A DNA stretch of 64,000 nt from Aporrectodea caliginosa (GCA_020284085.1 JACEVL010000005.1:1285215-1349214), one strand, 5' to 3'; positions 42,099-53,617 are shown, counted from the stretch's first letter. Program-made: numbers and translations. Notes: generated by a model from the sequence alone, not told the origin.

Positions 42099-43163
42099 CA
42101 GTGGTGGCCAACCTTTTGTACATGGTGTGCCGCAAAATATCAATCTAGCCGCCTGCGTGCCACTATATACAAGGCAAGAAGCTTTATGACCTGTTCCGAT
42201 GTCAAAATAGGCGCTGTTCAAACGACAGATTTAAACAATGTAGAGCGCGCGCACGAATTTTTTTAATAGGGGCCTACACTGTATGACGAGTTCAATAACG
42301 TGAGAGAAATTCCAGACCTTGGCACAGAGACCTTCTTGGTGTATTACGGCATGACCAACGAACTCTTTCAATAAAGTTACACACCCACTCTTTTTGCCAG
42401 TCATGACATGAGCTCCATCTGTGCACACACTCTCGAGTTTCGACCAGTCAAGATTGCTTTCTATGCCACACTGTTTTACTTGCTCAAAAAGGTCGGATCC
42501 GGTGATATTTTCAAGCTGACGCAGGCTAAGGAAAACGTCAAGTTATGATTCACGCACCTGATGTAGTCTATATCAGTAACTGTGCAGAATCGATAGCATC
42601 ACAGCTTTCGTCCATAGCTAGCGAAAATTAACGGCACTTTTCCAATGACGAACTTCTTGCTCCGACAAGTCCTGAGCCATTTCGTCTATTCGCCTCATGG
42701 TCGTGTTGCGTGCAAGGGCAACATTAGTTAACGTTGCTTCGATTTTGGGATCTCCTGAGCCTTTTGCAAAATTGACAAAGCCGGCTTCAGCAATTCCTCG
42801 CCAGCAGAATAAGGCTTTTTCTTTCGTGCCAATAACAAACTTAACTCGCATGAAGTTTTGACCACTGAATTCATTTCATCATTTTTTTTCTGACAAAAAA
42901 AATTACTGTTATGCCAAGAAAGATGCTTTTTCTGCCTGATAAAACCAGTCCTGAGAGCTGACCCAGGTGGGTAGTTTTCATTAAAGTCCCTGTGTAGCTG
43001 GTTGAACTTTGAAGTGAGGTTCAACATTGATTTTTTTACATACCGCAACTGTTGCATTACACAGCAGACAAAAAGGCTTGGATGACTTTTCCAAAGTAAA
43101 GAAATACTGTTCTTCCCAATTCACGCTATACTCTCGTAAGGCAATGTCATCTTCATACAGCAC
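42099..43163 (-). pseudogene. GTF2IRD2/ZBED-like hAT transposase, decayed
   Basis: Minus strand, N- to C-terminal. A BED-like zinc finger at 43140-43010 (NWEEQYFFTLEKSSKPFCLL then CNATVAVC) has a disturbed His half. Next come LARNTTMRRIDEMAQDLSEQ (42740-42660) and MCTDGAHVMTGKKSGCVTLL (42428 on; T-D-G-A plus GxxSG is a hallmark of the hAT catalytic core). Several frameshifts and stops interrupt it. The element end is CAGTGGTGGCCAACC at 42099, closely matching the TIR of 37871-38673. The N-terminal side is cut by a LINE at about 43165. Confidence 0.83.
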
Positions 43164-43169
43164 TTTCTT

Positions 43170-43945
43170 TTCGAAGTACTAGCTGACCCACAAGCCACAA
43201 TACAAGAACGGTCTTGGAGATAAGAGGTAAGCCAAGTAAGGAAATTGCCAGAAAGGCCCAAAGAGGTGGAAAGCCGCATCAGCAGGATATCGTGGTCCAC
43301 TGTATCGAATGCAGCGCTTACATCGAACAGCGCCAAAAGGCCATTGACTTGTCAATGGCCCCACAAATATCTGAAAGAAGGCGGATAAGTAAGGTCTCAA
43401 TGACCTTTCCGAAAACCTGATTGGAATGTTGGTAGGAGGTTATTCCTATCAAGGTAGAGGGTGAGCTGAGCAGCTACAACCTTTTCAATAATTTTGGATA
43501 GAAATGTTACATTAGCTATTGGTCTAAAGTTAGTTGGGTCTGCCAGGTCCAAATCCTCACGCTTAGGCACTGGAACGAGGATAGACCTCTGCGATGTAGG
43601 TAGGATTCCCTCACGGAGGGAACTATTACAGAGTACTGTTTAGAAGGGGAGCAGAGTATCCACGAACTCCTGGAGGATGAACGTAGGAAGCGGGTCCAAG
43701 TCGCATGTCTTTGGCGCAGAGGCTAAGATGAGTCGTCGTAGCTCCTGACTTGAGACCGGATCTAGGGCAGAGAGCTCACAGTCAGTCGGTAGGAAGATCG
43801 TTGGAGAGCAGCCAGCCGTAGCTTCACGGACGGCGTGGACCTTCACAGTGAAAGCTTCCAGGAAGGCATCTGGTGAGAAGAGAGGCCCTGCATCTGAACA
43901 GCATTGGTCTCTTGCTGGAGTGAAGCTTTGGAATTTGCTGCCCAA
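43170..43945 (-). pseudogene. CR1/L2-like LINE, linker and RT N-terminal half
   Basis: Minus strand: RRLILASAPKTCDLDPLPTF (pre-RT block, 43745-43690) and ALFDVSAAFDTVDHDILLMR (motif A, 43336-43270), then LTWLTSYLQDRS. Frameshifts lie between blocks. It stops at 43170 before motif B, so the 3' half is missing, which is the reverse of ordinary 5' truncation and implies deletion or later rearrangement. Confidence 0.85.
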
Positions 43946-44110
43946 TATTTAGTTCATTCTGTCTATTCTTTGAAATTATTCAGGTTTAAATGTCTCTTCA
44001 TCTTGCTTACCTACTGGCTTCTAGTTTCTCTGATCTACTGGATTTCAACCTGGCTTTTCCAAAGGATTATGACTTTGCGATTTCACTTTAATCAACTTTT
44101 CACTGATGTT
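43905..44110 (+). mobile_element. LINE 3' fragment, opposite orientation
   Basis: Plus-strand AGVKLWNLLPN and SLKLFRFKCLFI match the 'LWNSLP...LxxFRxxLK' end of CR1/L2/Jockey-type RTs. It abuts the minus-strand LINE, head to head. Confidence 0.6.
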
Positions 44111-44393
44111 GTGGGCATTATAGTAACGATGCAATAGAAGTCATTAGATGTAGAATATTTATTCTTTTGCTGAATTAAAGAAAGTGGTGGTAGATTGGCA
44201 TCCTGTGTGGTGTACAGGTTTAGTTAGAGAATATTTAATGTTATTGCAACAGTGGTTTGTTTTACACACAGACTGCTTTATTCATGGTGTCACATGCGTG
44301 GTCCCCAGCAACATTCAATCTCCAGCATTGTATGATTATTGTGTTTGAAGGAACTGACTTTATATAATACTCTGGCTTTGTTTTGTTCTTAAG

Positions 44394-44492
44394 GGTAGCT
44401 GGAAACCTGTTTTCAACATTGGTACAGTCCTATCAGCTATTCAGTTACTTTTAGCTGAGCCTAATCCTGATGATCCTTTAATGGCAGATGTG
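44394..44492 (+). CDS. UBE2T: UBE2T-like, exon 4
   Basis: 99 bases between tgttcttaag and gtaagt, phase 0 on both sides. It encodes [20 protein letters not shown] followed by [13 protein letters not shown], 33 residues, colinear with the human segment of equal length ending LMADI. The following family exon (an [SE]F-K-Y-N-type helix and a Lys/Glu-rich tail) was not confidently located in the remaining 19.5 kb; a weak candidate is discussed in the findings. Confidence 0.96.
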
Positions 44493-44558
44493 GTAAGTTA
44501 TACTTGTCAAAATGAAGCCCACACTCGAGACTAAATTTGTCTTAAGTCGCATATTCTC

Positions 44559-44592
<34 letters not shown>

Positions 44593-45542
44593 TCATACAT
44601 TAAGCAAGATCTTGATATTTTCCGCCATTATTATTATTATTAAATAATTTGTAACGCACGCAAGGTCACACCAAAATGTGAATCTGAGGCGCGGATAGTC
44701 AGCCGCCAGGTGAAGATGCACTTAGATTTCTAAATCCTTGAAAGCCAAGGAGAAATAGTGAGTTTTGAGCCTCTTTTTGAAGGAAGGAAGTGAAGTTGAG
44801 CTACGAAGATGCCATTGATGTTGTTTCAGTTTAAATAAAAGTTTGAGTAGTTTTTCAGAATCCATTCCATTGTTTTGTGTATATAGCTGTCTAATCACAT
44901 CAATGGAGGTTACTTTTAAACTTTTTGAATAAAATGTGAGCAGGTTTTAATTATCTAGCAGTTACATGTAATTTAGTGAATCATAACTATTAGCAACTCG
45001 CGAACCCTCAGCTGCAATTTTATGTCTGTGTACAGTAACGCAACTACTTTTGTTTTTTTAAGTTTTTTTCCAATAACGGACTGATGGGCCTTCGGATACC
45101 TGCTGAAATGAGTTTGGGCATCCGGCCTTGTTTTTCTAAAATTTTGATAGCCCTAACCCCAGCCAAAGGATGTGAACTAGGGCAGTATGGCTGAAACAAG
45201 TTTGGTCCGGTCTTGGCGAAATAGATGAAGTCAAGGTGTGGAGACTGTTTGACCCCTCCAGATGAAAATTCAAGAAGGATCAAATGCAGCTGATCACCTC
45301 CTATGTGATGATCTGAAAAGGAGCGACCCTGCTTGTCACCAACTTCTCCTTCTCTTCTCCCATCTCAAAACACTTTATCGCTATTGCTACGTATAGATGC
45401 TAAACTTTTGGTAGACTGTGGCTATAATTAAATGACACCGTTCAACGTTTTTGAATATTTCTTCTTACTCTTTCAAACATATGAAAACCAAATTTGAACT
45501 TCAATACTTCAATTCAGTGTACATCATCAACATAAATCAACT
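44493..45542. other. UBE2T intron 4 start with (TTA)n, no element recognised
   Basis: A TTA microsatellite lies at 44561-44590 and a short one at 44627-44642. No coding exon was recognised. Confidence 0.6.
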
Positions 45543-46147
45543 ACCGTATATACTCAAGAATAAGTCGCCTTCGAGTTTAAGTCGTACCCTAACTTTTGGG
45601 CTGGGAAAGTAAAAAAATGTATTGACCTGAATATAAGTTGTGGCAGTATAAATCACACGTCATCTGACAAGGCAGGTGTTTGACCGTACCAGCACTGTTA
45701 AATGGTTATGCAGGTTGCCGTGAATGATTTTTTAAACACATACTAAAAACCTATACTTTAAAAGTATTGCTAAATGAATAAAATATTTGTGGACAATTCT
45801 ATAAATTAAATAATTTATTCTATATTTATTTTGATATATGAGGAGTTTGTGCTTTTTGAGTTCAATAAATTCGTGAAATTGCCAACATGACAGAGACAAT
45901 TATAGAGCATAGAGTATAGAACAGCGTAGAGTCATCATAGTTTAAGTCGTACCCTAACTTTTGGGCTGGGAAAGTAAGAAAATGTATAGCACTATTCTTC
46001 AACATCCTGCCTTTCTGGTTTATAAGGTTTACTTTACTCTGTTTCAATGTACACTTTTAAAATGTTGAAAGCAGACATCAAAATGTCAGTCTGTATTGCA
46101 TACCTTGCACTATAAAATTGCGCTATAATTTCAAGTGGAGATACCTT

Positions 46148-48177
46148 CAATCAATCAATCAATCACAGAATTTATGTAGTTCTTCTTCAAGGGCTCTACC
46201 CAGAAGCTCTTCCAAGCCATAGAGGAAAGAGGAAAGACTTCAATAGGGCGTAAAAGGAAGTCGAGTGATTATGAGGAGATAGGCGAAGGAAAGATGGCAA
46301 GTCATTCCACGCTATTGGACCAACAACAGAGAATGCTCGGCGCTGCATAGTAGCAGTGCGGGAAAATGGAACCAAAAAGTCACCCCGAGAAGAGGAACGG
46401 AGGGCTGAGCGACCTGTAAGAGAGGAAGAGAGAGTAAAGATGGAACATAAGTAGCGAGGAGCAGTACCCAAGACGCTTTGCCAGATGAGAGAGCAGAGCC
46501 GATACAGAATACGCTGCTGGAGTGGGAGCCAGTGTAGAGTATGATGCATGTACTAAGGTACACTACCATAGCGAGGTATGGAACCAACAAGGCGCGTCGC
46601 AGACCGCAAGACCCTCTCAAGGTAGGACAAGTGGACTTGAGGTAGACCAGTGTAGAGAGAAGAGCAATTAAGGCATGGATAAAAGTGGAAGCAGCACAGG
46701 TTGAAAGAGAGCGAGCAACAACCCTAAGCTGATGAAGATGGTAAAAGCAGGAGCGAGACAAAGAGGAGAGGTATTTAGAAAAGGTTAGTTCCTGATCAAG
46801 GATGACATCAAGGTTTTGTACAGAGGTAGAGAATGAAATTTGAGGAAATTCAGCTGCAAGTAAATTCAGGTCAAGTTTTGCCAGCTGCTGGCGGGTACCC
46901 ACTACCCAGCCATATGAACTGGGTTTTAAGAGGATCAAGTCTCAGGCGATTGGAGGAAAGCCAGGCAGAGAGGGTGTCAGTTGCACCAGGTATCAAGCGA
47001 ACAGCACTCAAAACATCCCTTACAGAGCAGTGCAAGTAAGATTCGAGGTCATCAGCGTATGAGTGGCCAGAAAGGGCACTAGAAGCGAGAACAGATCCAA
47101 GGTCAGCAGTAAAGAGGATATAGAGAAGAGGGCCAAGCACAGAACCCTGAGGAAGGCCAATAGGTACAGGGATCCAAGGGGAACGCGACGAGTGGAAGAC
47201 AGTAGATGAAGAGCGATCAGATAGATATGAAGAAAGCGACTGAAGAGGCAAGGAAGAGATGCCAAACGAAAGAGAAGGGCAATGCAGGAGAAGATCATGG
47301 TCTACCGTGTCAAAGGCTGCACTTGCGTCATAAAGTGCAAGAAGAGTAAGCTGAGAGAGGTCAATAGCCTCTGAGTAGGTTCCTTGAAGGGGCGCTATAT
47401 AAATGCTCAGAATGAATGAATAGCACTGTAGACATCAAGTAGGCTAAGAAGGAAAGACTCCGTGGAGTGTCCCTTGCGGAAACCAGACTGACGGCAAGGT
47501 AGGAGGTTATTACAATCTAGGTAACAAAGTAACTGGGAAGCTACAAGTTTCTCAATTAGTTTAGAGATAAAAGTTATGTTAGATATTGGCCTATAACTAG
47601 AAGGGCAAGAGGGATCCAGTCCAATCTGTTTCAGGGTGGCATGATGATGGAAAGTTTCTGTGAAGCCGGCAAGATATCATCACGTAGAGAAGAGTTGCAA
47701 AGAACCATTAGGAACGGAAGTAGAGTTTCGATTTGCTCCTGGATGAGAAAGGTCGGAAGAGGATCCAATTCCGATGACTTGGCAGGCGAGTCAAGGATGA
47801 GGCGATGCAGCTCAGCCTCAGTGACCGGAGAAAGAGAACTGGTGGATAAAGAGAGGATAAACTCGATGAAGAGAACTCAGTCGAGGAGAACGAGGGTGAC
47901 GGAGAGTCAGCAGTGTCACGACGAACAGCATTGATCTTTGCAGTGTAGAATTTGGCATATTCGTCAGCCGAGAACGGAGCAGGGGCCGGCGATGAGGTAG
48001 CTCCTGAGCTCCCCAGCAAGTCCTTGAAGGGTGGACCATAAGCGTCTCGGGTCTCCAGAATTGGACTTGATCTTGATTTCCCAGTATTGACCCTCCTTCT
48101 CCCTGTGGTGACGATGCATAGTGTGAACGAATTTCACCCAAGCGGCTCTGTCAACCGCAAGCTCACTTCGGCGAAAC
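46148..48177 (-). mobile_element. CR1/L2-like LINE, 2.0 kb, frame-broken
   Basis: Flanked by ACCTT at 46143-46147 and 48178-48182. Minus strand: a pre-RT region from about 48140, an RT block VPIGLPQGSVLGPLLYI (motif B, 47170-47120), GHSYADDLESYLHC (YADD, 47070-47030), LSAWLSSNRLRLDPLKTQFI (46990-46930), and LHWLPLQQRILYRLCSL ... FSVVGPIAWNDLPSFLR (46540-46270). It ends in a (tgat)n tail, seen as (aatc)n at 46150-46165. It carries no full endonuclease and has several frameshifts. Confidence 0.9.
47369..47418 (+). mobile_element. 50-bp retrotransposon tail inserted in the LINE
   Basis: ctctgagtaggttccttgaa followed by ggggcgctatataaatgc and (gaat)n, bounded by AATAGC at 47363-47368 and 47419-47424. 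Same 3' end as LINE and SINE family B. It splits the RT motif A region of the host LINE. Confidence 0.85.
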
Positions 48178-48538
48178 ACCTTGTGAACATGCTGGTAAAG
48201 AAGTAGGAACAAGATTTCGCGGAGAGATTGAAATTGTAAATAGAAACCTTTAATCAAATGCTCGATTTTTGCAAGAACCTTCAATTTCTTTACAAAAGAA
48301 ATTTTTATCAAGTAGATGATTTTAATTTGCTTATATTAGAAACAGTTATGACTGTACCTAGTAAGAAATTATTTATTGGCAAGGTGATGAGGTAAAGTAA
48401 CATTGGTTCGCGGACACATTCGCCCATTCGTTGGTGGACGCACGAAATTTTGTCATGGTCCAAGTATAAGTTGTACCCCCAACTTAACGTTTTAAAAACT
48501 GTCCAAAATTTTGTGACTTATTCTCGAGTATATACAGT

Positions 48539-50296
48539 ATATCTCTTAACAGTTCACATTCAATATACAGCTCTATCTACTGTATATAACAACTGTATTA
48601 TTAAAATCAACAGTCAACTTTTACACACTATCAGTACGTGCGGCGAACAATCTACATTCTGTATTCTGGTTTACACAAGAACAGCGTTGCAGAACGCCCA
48701 CTTAACTAAAACATGTTGATACATCTATATCAACAGCAAACAACTATTCCACTGTACAGTATCATGTTTATACATATGTGCAGGTGTATTGACCACCTAA
48801 CACAACACTTAACACATTTTATATCTTAGAAACACCCGTTCACGCTGCTTAATGTTAAAATTGGTTAAATTGAAGTGCGATTTGGGAGAGGTGTGGGCCC
48901 ATTCATCACATCCATCAATACCTCTCAGTCACAGAAGGCTGCTTCCTCTGCAACTCTGCATTTTTGGGAGCTGAAGAAATCTTGAGATTACAGTTGAGGC
49001 GCTGAGCACCAGAAATGGCCTAACCCTCAAACTTTCTCATATGGTGTTTATGATGCCAATCAGTTTGCTTACTGGGAAGCTATCAAATGCCAGAGTGGCC
49101 TAACCCATATTCTTCTTTGTACTAGTTATTCTATAGAAAGTTTGTTCTGGCACTGGCCAGTGTGCCGATACCAGAGTGGCCAAACCCACAAAAGCGCTGT
49201 AGCCTGGGTTTGCACGTGTGTTGTGCGCTTATTATCCCTCACTCAAAATGTTTGCCAAAAGGCGTAAAGTCATAAATTTAAGGCAGATTTGATTAAGTTA
49301 TTGATAGAGAAAAATAATTTTAGTAGTGGGGAAGCCCGAATATGAATTGAATGAATGAAAATGTTGTTTACATGTGTGTTTGGCTTGAGTTAAAGGTGAC
49401 ACGAGGATCCGAAGAGTCCGATGAGCTGAAGAGATTGCTTCAGCGCTAGTTTATCACACCAAAAAACATGTTAAATCCAATAACCTAATTTATTTTTGAG
49501 TCTGTTGTGGGAGTCAAAACAGCAATATTAAAAATGACTCGCTTTGTGATCAATTTTTTTGACAATAAGTAAGTAAGTAAGTACCATATTAATCACAAGT
49601 TTCTCTTCCTGGCCCCACTTACCTACCACTTCAGATTTTGGGTTGATTGAGAAGAAAAGAAGACACTGCAGTGTTATTTTTATCAAAATGATTGAATGAG
49701 AGTTATTGAAACTGCTATGTTTATTGTAACAAGGTTACCAAAAGTTATTTTTTTCAGCATGAAGTTTGATAAAATAGTGAAAATACAAAACTGCTGACAG
49801 TCAAAATTATGTGGCTGAAAATTCTCTGGCTGCAATTCAACAAGCTTAGTTCATATTGTATTTTCTTCAAGTACTGTGGCAAATGACGAAGCTGTGTTGA
49901 TGTAAGTTGATGTTTGAAAGCATAAACGAGGGCAACGACAAAACTTCTGCAACGTTGAACTGTCGCTGTTATATTCAGATGAGAAGCGAGTTGCTTAAGC
50001 CAAAATTCTAGATGTGAAGTTAATCCTGCCCTTTATACCCAAATCCATCATCCTTTTTACAAACAGTTGAAACCTGATGCCAGTGAAGATGTTGGAGACA
50101 GTCTGGACAGTTTCTGATGATGACAACTCACAATGATCCATTTTGTGCAAAACTGTACCACTGAACAATGAATTATGCTTTATACTCCTGTATACCCAAT
50201 CCATCATTCTTTTTACAAACAGTTGAAACGTGATGCCAGGTGGTTTATTAATATTAAAACATACATACCGAGTTGGTTGATTTTCTTAAGTGCCAA
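48539..50296. other. 1.76 kb without recognised gene; a ~55-bp direct repeat
   Basis: tatacccaatccatcatt followed by tttacaaacagttgaaac and gatgccag appears at 50027-50083 and again at 50187-50240, with about 90% agreement by eye. A short frame ending EDVGDSLDSF at 50085-50119 has no recognised relation. Nothing else was supported. Confidence 0.5.
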
Positions 50297-50342
50297 TAAT
50301 ATAATAATATATAATAATAATAATCCAATAATAATAATAATG
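50297..50342. repeat. (TAA)n, 5' flank of the first REL-type LINE
   Basis: Imperfect ataataata runs ending directly at gacgtcatcag, which I take as the 5' end of the first element. Confidence 0.85.
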
Positions 50343-50687
50343 ACGTCATCAGTTGACCGTGCAAGTCGAACTTTTTACACTTGGCTTAAATTATATAAAT
50401 TCTGCTGCTTAAGTCATCGTCAGCGTTGGATTTATAGACACATTGCTAAATATACACCTTGTGATCTCGAAGACTTCATCCGTTGACACCGACTCGCCCA
50501 GGATTATGGACAGTGTGGTTTGGAAAAAATTGTTATCATCATCAGCGATCATCGCGCCATTTAAAATTTCGCCATCGTATTTAAATGGCCCATGACGTCA
50601 ACATTGCTATGACAACGTACTGTTTCTTAAAGGCGGAACGTAACTGTTTATCCATTTGAATAAAGCTCTTATCGCCTCAAACACAAC

Positions 50688-53609
50688 ATGAATGGAAAAA
50701 CTACTAAGGGAAAGGGAACTTGCCGTGTATGTTGGGCAGAATTTAAGACACACTCATCGGATCGCACAATTCATCGTCATGGACCTAGGCTTTCTCCCTG
50801 CCCCGGATCGAGTCAGCCACCGGTAGAGATACTAGCCCCCAGCGCGATTTTGTCGCCTTCCTCTACGACCGACCCTCAACATCACATATCCATCATATCA
50901 CAGCCAGATTCTGAAGGACAACGCGGTCTTCTACCTCCAGTATCGACACTCTTGCACCCGGTAGCAAGAGGCACGCTTGTCAAAAGAATTCCCAGATCGG
51001 CAAGAGCATCATGCGCCGCCCTTTTGGGTGAACTCATAGAGGCTGTCGTGAGGGAACCAGAAGACACTGGGAAATGGTCGGACCTCTTAGCCTTTGGAGG
51101 GTGCATTCTGGTCAAGCCAAAAAGAGGAGGAGTCAAACGCAAGCTAACGCGGATAATTATCTCTAGAATTGCGAACTGGCGTTCGAAAGGACCGGATTAC
51201 CATACAGACGATGATGAAAGTAGACCAATGCCAGTCCGTCGTACAGGTCCGATTAAACGTGACTCTGCACAGCACCTAGCATCGGCAGTTGCAAGCAAAC
51301 TGGAAGATGGAAACTACAAAGCTGCCATCCGTCTTATCTGCAGTGATGACGAACCAGCTCCCGACACCCCTGAGACGTTAGCTGGACTGAAGGCGAAGCA
51401 CCCGCCAGCTCCGTCGGACAGGAAACCTATCTGTGACCCAAAGCTTTCGGATCGGTTTGCTCCGCTACAGATTTCAGAGCGATCGATCGTCGAGGCCATT
51501 TCTTCGTTTCCCGCTGGTTCGGCAGCTGGTCCAGACGGCATCACTCCACAACACCTCAAAGACTTAATTTCTATTGGAGTCGATTGCAACCTCGTCCGCC
51601 ACCTCAGTGAGCTGGTTAATCTTATGTTGGAAGGGACCTTGCCGGTAGAGGTCAACGAAGTCATATATGGGGCCAATCTGATAGCTTTGAAGAAGAAAGA
51701 TGGAGGCATCAGGCCAATCGCTGTCGGATACACATTGCGACGCCTAGCTGCTAAATGCGCGAACGCCCACGCTGTTGCCAGACTGTCTACCCTACTCGCC
51801 CCTATCCAACTGGGGGTTGGTGTACCAGGAGGCGCCGAAGCAGCTGTACATGCAACCCGCCGCTGGGCCACCTCGATGCCGACAGATAATGTTCTGGTCA
51901 AACTAGATTTCGCCAATGCCTTCAACACTCTTCGCAGGGACTCACTTCTGGAAGCGGTTGCAAGAGACATTCCTGAACTTTATCGTTTCGCACATGCTTC
52001 ATATTCCTGCAAACCGATGCTAAGACATGGACCTAATATTATTCGATCAGAAGAAGGAACCCAGCAGGGCGATCCGTTGGGTCCATTGGAATTCTGCATC
52101 ACATTACAACCTATTCTGTTAACTCTGAAATCGGAGTTAAGAGTGGCATTCCTAGACGATCTGACACTGGGAGGCAAGGCGGATGTGGTGGCCAACGATG
52201 TTCAGCTGATCGCTCAGGAATCAGCTAACCTTGGGCTCCAACTAAACCGCGCGAAATGCGAAGTTATCTTCCAGAATGACGACAATAAAATCGACGATCC
52301 CTCATTCTATGGCTTCAAACACACGCCATTAGAAGAGGCGACACTGTTGGGTTCACCTCTGATGCCTGGGCCAGCCGTCGATAAGGTGTTGAGTAAAAAG
52401 GCGGATGACCTGGAACGAGCGGTAGGGAGGCTCTCCATGCTTCACTCGCATGACGCTCTAATCCTGTTGCGAAATGGATTGAGCGTGCCAAAGCTCCTCT
52501 ACACAATGCGCACAGCCTTATGCGTCGACTGCCCTAGTCTTACAAGATTTGACACACTGTTAAGAAATGGATTGTCCAGTATTTTGAATGTGGAGCTATC
52601 TGATGAGAAGTGGCTCCAGGCATCCCTTCCGGTGAAGGATGGTGGCCTTGGGATTCGCTGTGCTGCAACGCTGGCACTTTCTGCCTTCTTGGCATCTGCT
52701 GCGAGCACTAGCGAACTCCAGGCAAACATGCTACCACCGGAATCAGCTGATACCTCAGACGATCTCGTAGATACAGCTCTGAAAGCATGGACACTACTCA
52801 CGGGTTCAGAACCACCAACAGGATCAGCAGCTCATCGCCAAAGAGAATGGGACAGCCGCTGGATAAGTAAAGCATGGACAACTCTGCACGAATCGGCGAA
52901 CAACACACTAGACCGGGCTCGTCTCTTGGCCTCTCAGGCACCACACGCGGGAGATTGGTTGCTAGCGCCTCCGGTTACTGCATTGGGACTCCGCTTAACT
53001 GACGAAGTGATACGGATCGCGGTTGGAATGCGACTCGGGACGACACTGTGCGAACCTCATGTGTGTCACTGTGGTGAGAGAGTCGACGCCAGAGGACTTC
53101 ACGGTCTGGCCTGCAGAAAAAACGCTGGCAGACATCAACGGCATAACATCCTCAACGATATCATATGGCGATCTTTCGGAAGAGCAAACATCCCTTCTCA
53201 GAAAGAACCGTTGGGCCTCACCAGAGAAGATGGTAAACGACCGGACGGCGTGACACTCATCCCGTGGTCATGCGGAAGATGCCTCACTTGGGATGTGACA
53301 GTTTCGGATACATTCGCAAAGTCACATCTGGCAACAACATCAACCGAAGCGGGTGAGGCCGCAAACCGGGCAGCCGCCGCCAAGAGATTGAAATACGCCA
53401 CAATCACCCGAACACATGCTTTTGTGGCGGTAGCACTTGAGTCCAGCGGTGCTTGGAGCTCAGAAGGATTGAATTTTGTGTTGGAGCTTGGACGAAGGTT
53501 GACGGATGCAACCCATGACACCCTCGAAACAAACTACCTATTCCAAAGACTCTCGGTAGCTGTCCAACGCGGGAACGCCATCTGTTTTTCCTCGACCTTA
53601 CCATGCTAA
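50688..53609 (+). CDS. non-LTR retrotransposon protein: ZnF, RT, restriction-like endonuclease (element 1)
   Basis: An intact 973-residue single ORF. Residues 12-32 form an N-terminal zinc finger (CRVC ... HRHG). RT spans about 265-560: KKKDGGIRPIAVGYTLRR, DFANAFNTLRRD (motif A), EEGTQQGDPLGPLEF (motif B), FLDD at 488-491 (motif C, F replacing the usual F/Y/A), LNRAKCE (motif D). A conserved block LLRNGLSVPKLLYTMRTA and GGLGIRCAATLALSAFLASA follows. The C-terminus has a Cys/His cluster at about 790-812 (CHCG ... HGLAC) and KRPDG...LTWDVTV at about 850-880, the PD..D core of the restriction-like endonuclease of R2/R4/NeSL-type elements. These copy RNA into nicked target DNA. The 345-bp 5' leader starts at (TAA)n; only ~14 bases separate the stop from the next (TAA)n. 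Confidence 0.94.
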   Translation: MNGKTTKGKGTCRVCWAEFKTHSSDRTIHRHGPRLSPCPGSSQPPVEILAPSAILSPSSTTDPQHHISIISQPDSEGQRGLLPPVSTLLHPVARGTLVKRIPRSARASCAALLGELIEAVVREPEDTGKWSDLLAFGGCILVKPKRGGVKRKLTRIIISRIANWRSKGPDYHTDDDESRPMPVRRTGPIKRDSAQHLASAVASKLEDGNYKAAIRLICSDDEPAPDTPETLAGLKAKHPPAPSDRKPICDPKLSDRFAPLQISERSIVEAISSFPAGSAAGPDGITPQHLKDLISIGVDCNLVRHLSELVNLMLEGTLPVEVNEVIYGANLIALKKKDGGIRPIAVGYTLRRLAAKCANAHAVARLSTLLAPIQLGVGVPGGAEAAVHATRRWATSMPTDNVLVKLDFANAFNTLRRDSLLEAVARDIPELYRFAHASYSCKPMLRHGPNIIRSEEGTQQGDPLGPLEFCITLQPILLTLKSELRVAFLDDLTLGGKADVVANDVQLIAQESANLGLQLNRAKCEVIFQNDDNKIDDPSFYGFKHTPLEEATLLGSPLMPGPAVDKVLSKKADDLERAVGRLSMLHSHDALILLRNGLSVPKLLYTMRTALCVDCPSLTRFDTLLRNGLSSILNVELSDEKWLQASLPVKDGGLGIRCAATLALSAFLASAASTSELQANMLPPESADTSDDLVDTALKAWTLLTGSEPPTGSAAHRQREWDSRWISKAWTTLHESANNTLDRARLLASQAPHAGDWLLAPPVTALGLRLTDEVIRIAVGMRLGTTLCEPHVCHCGERVDARGLHGLACRKNAGRHQRHNILNDIIWRSFGRANIPSQKEPLGLTREDGKRPDGVTLIPWSCGRCLTWDVTVSDTFAKSHLATTSTEAGEAANRAAAAKRLKYATITRTHAFVAVALESSGAWSSEGLNFVLELGRRLTDATHDTLETNYLFQRLSVAVQRGNAICFSSTLPC

Positions 53610-53617
53610 ATTACTCA

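Larger units (their letters stand above)
45543..48538. mobile_element. TIR element copy 2, interrupted by a LINE
   Basis: Ends accgtatatactc...agtatatac(a/g)gt as in 31406-32363 but reversed. Internal text matches copy 1 on both sides of the inserted LINE (for example ttttgggctgggaaagt on the left; cccccaacttaacgttttaa on the right). Removing 46148-48177 yields a unit of about copy 1's length. A partial internal repeat of the left end (gtttaagtcgtaccctaac) recurs at 45941-45959. Confidence 0.87.

Noticed and set aside
49390..49450. Short frame GSEESDELKRLLQR as a possible exon
   Set aside because: No acceptable acceptor and no family match; too short to support.
50085..50119. Acidic C-terminal-like frame ending EDVGDSLDSF as a possible last UBE2T exon
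   Set aside because: The frame has a stop shortly upstream, no acceptor in the right phase, and part of it lies in a 55-bp direct repeat.
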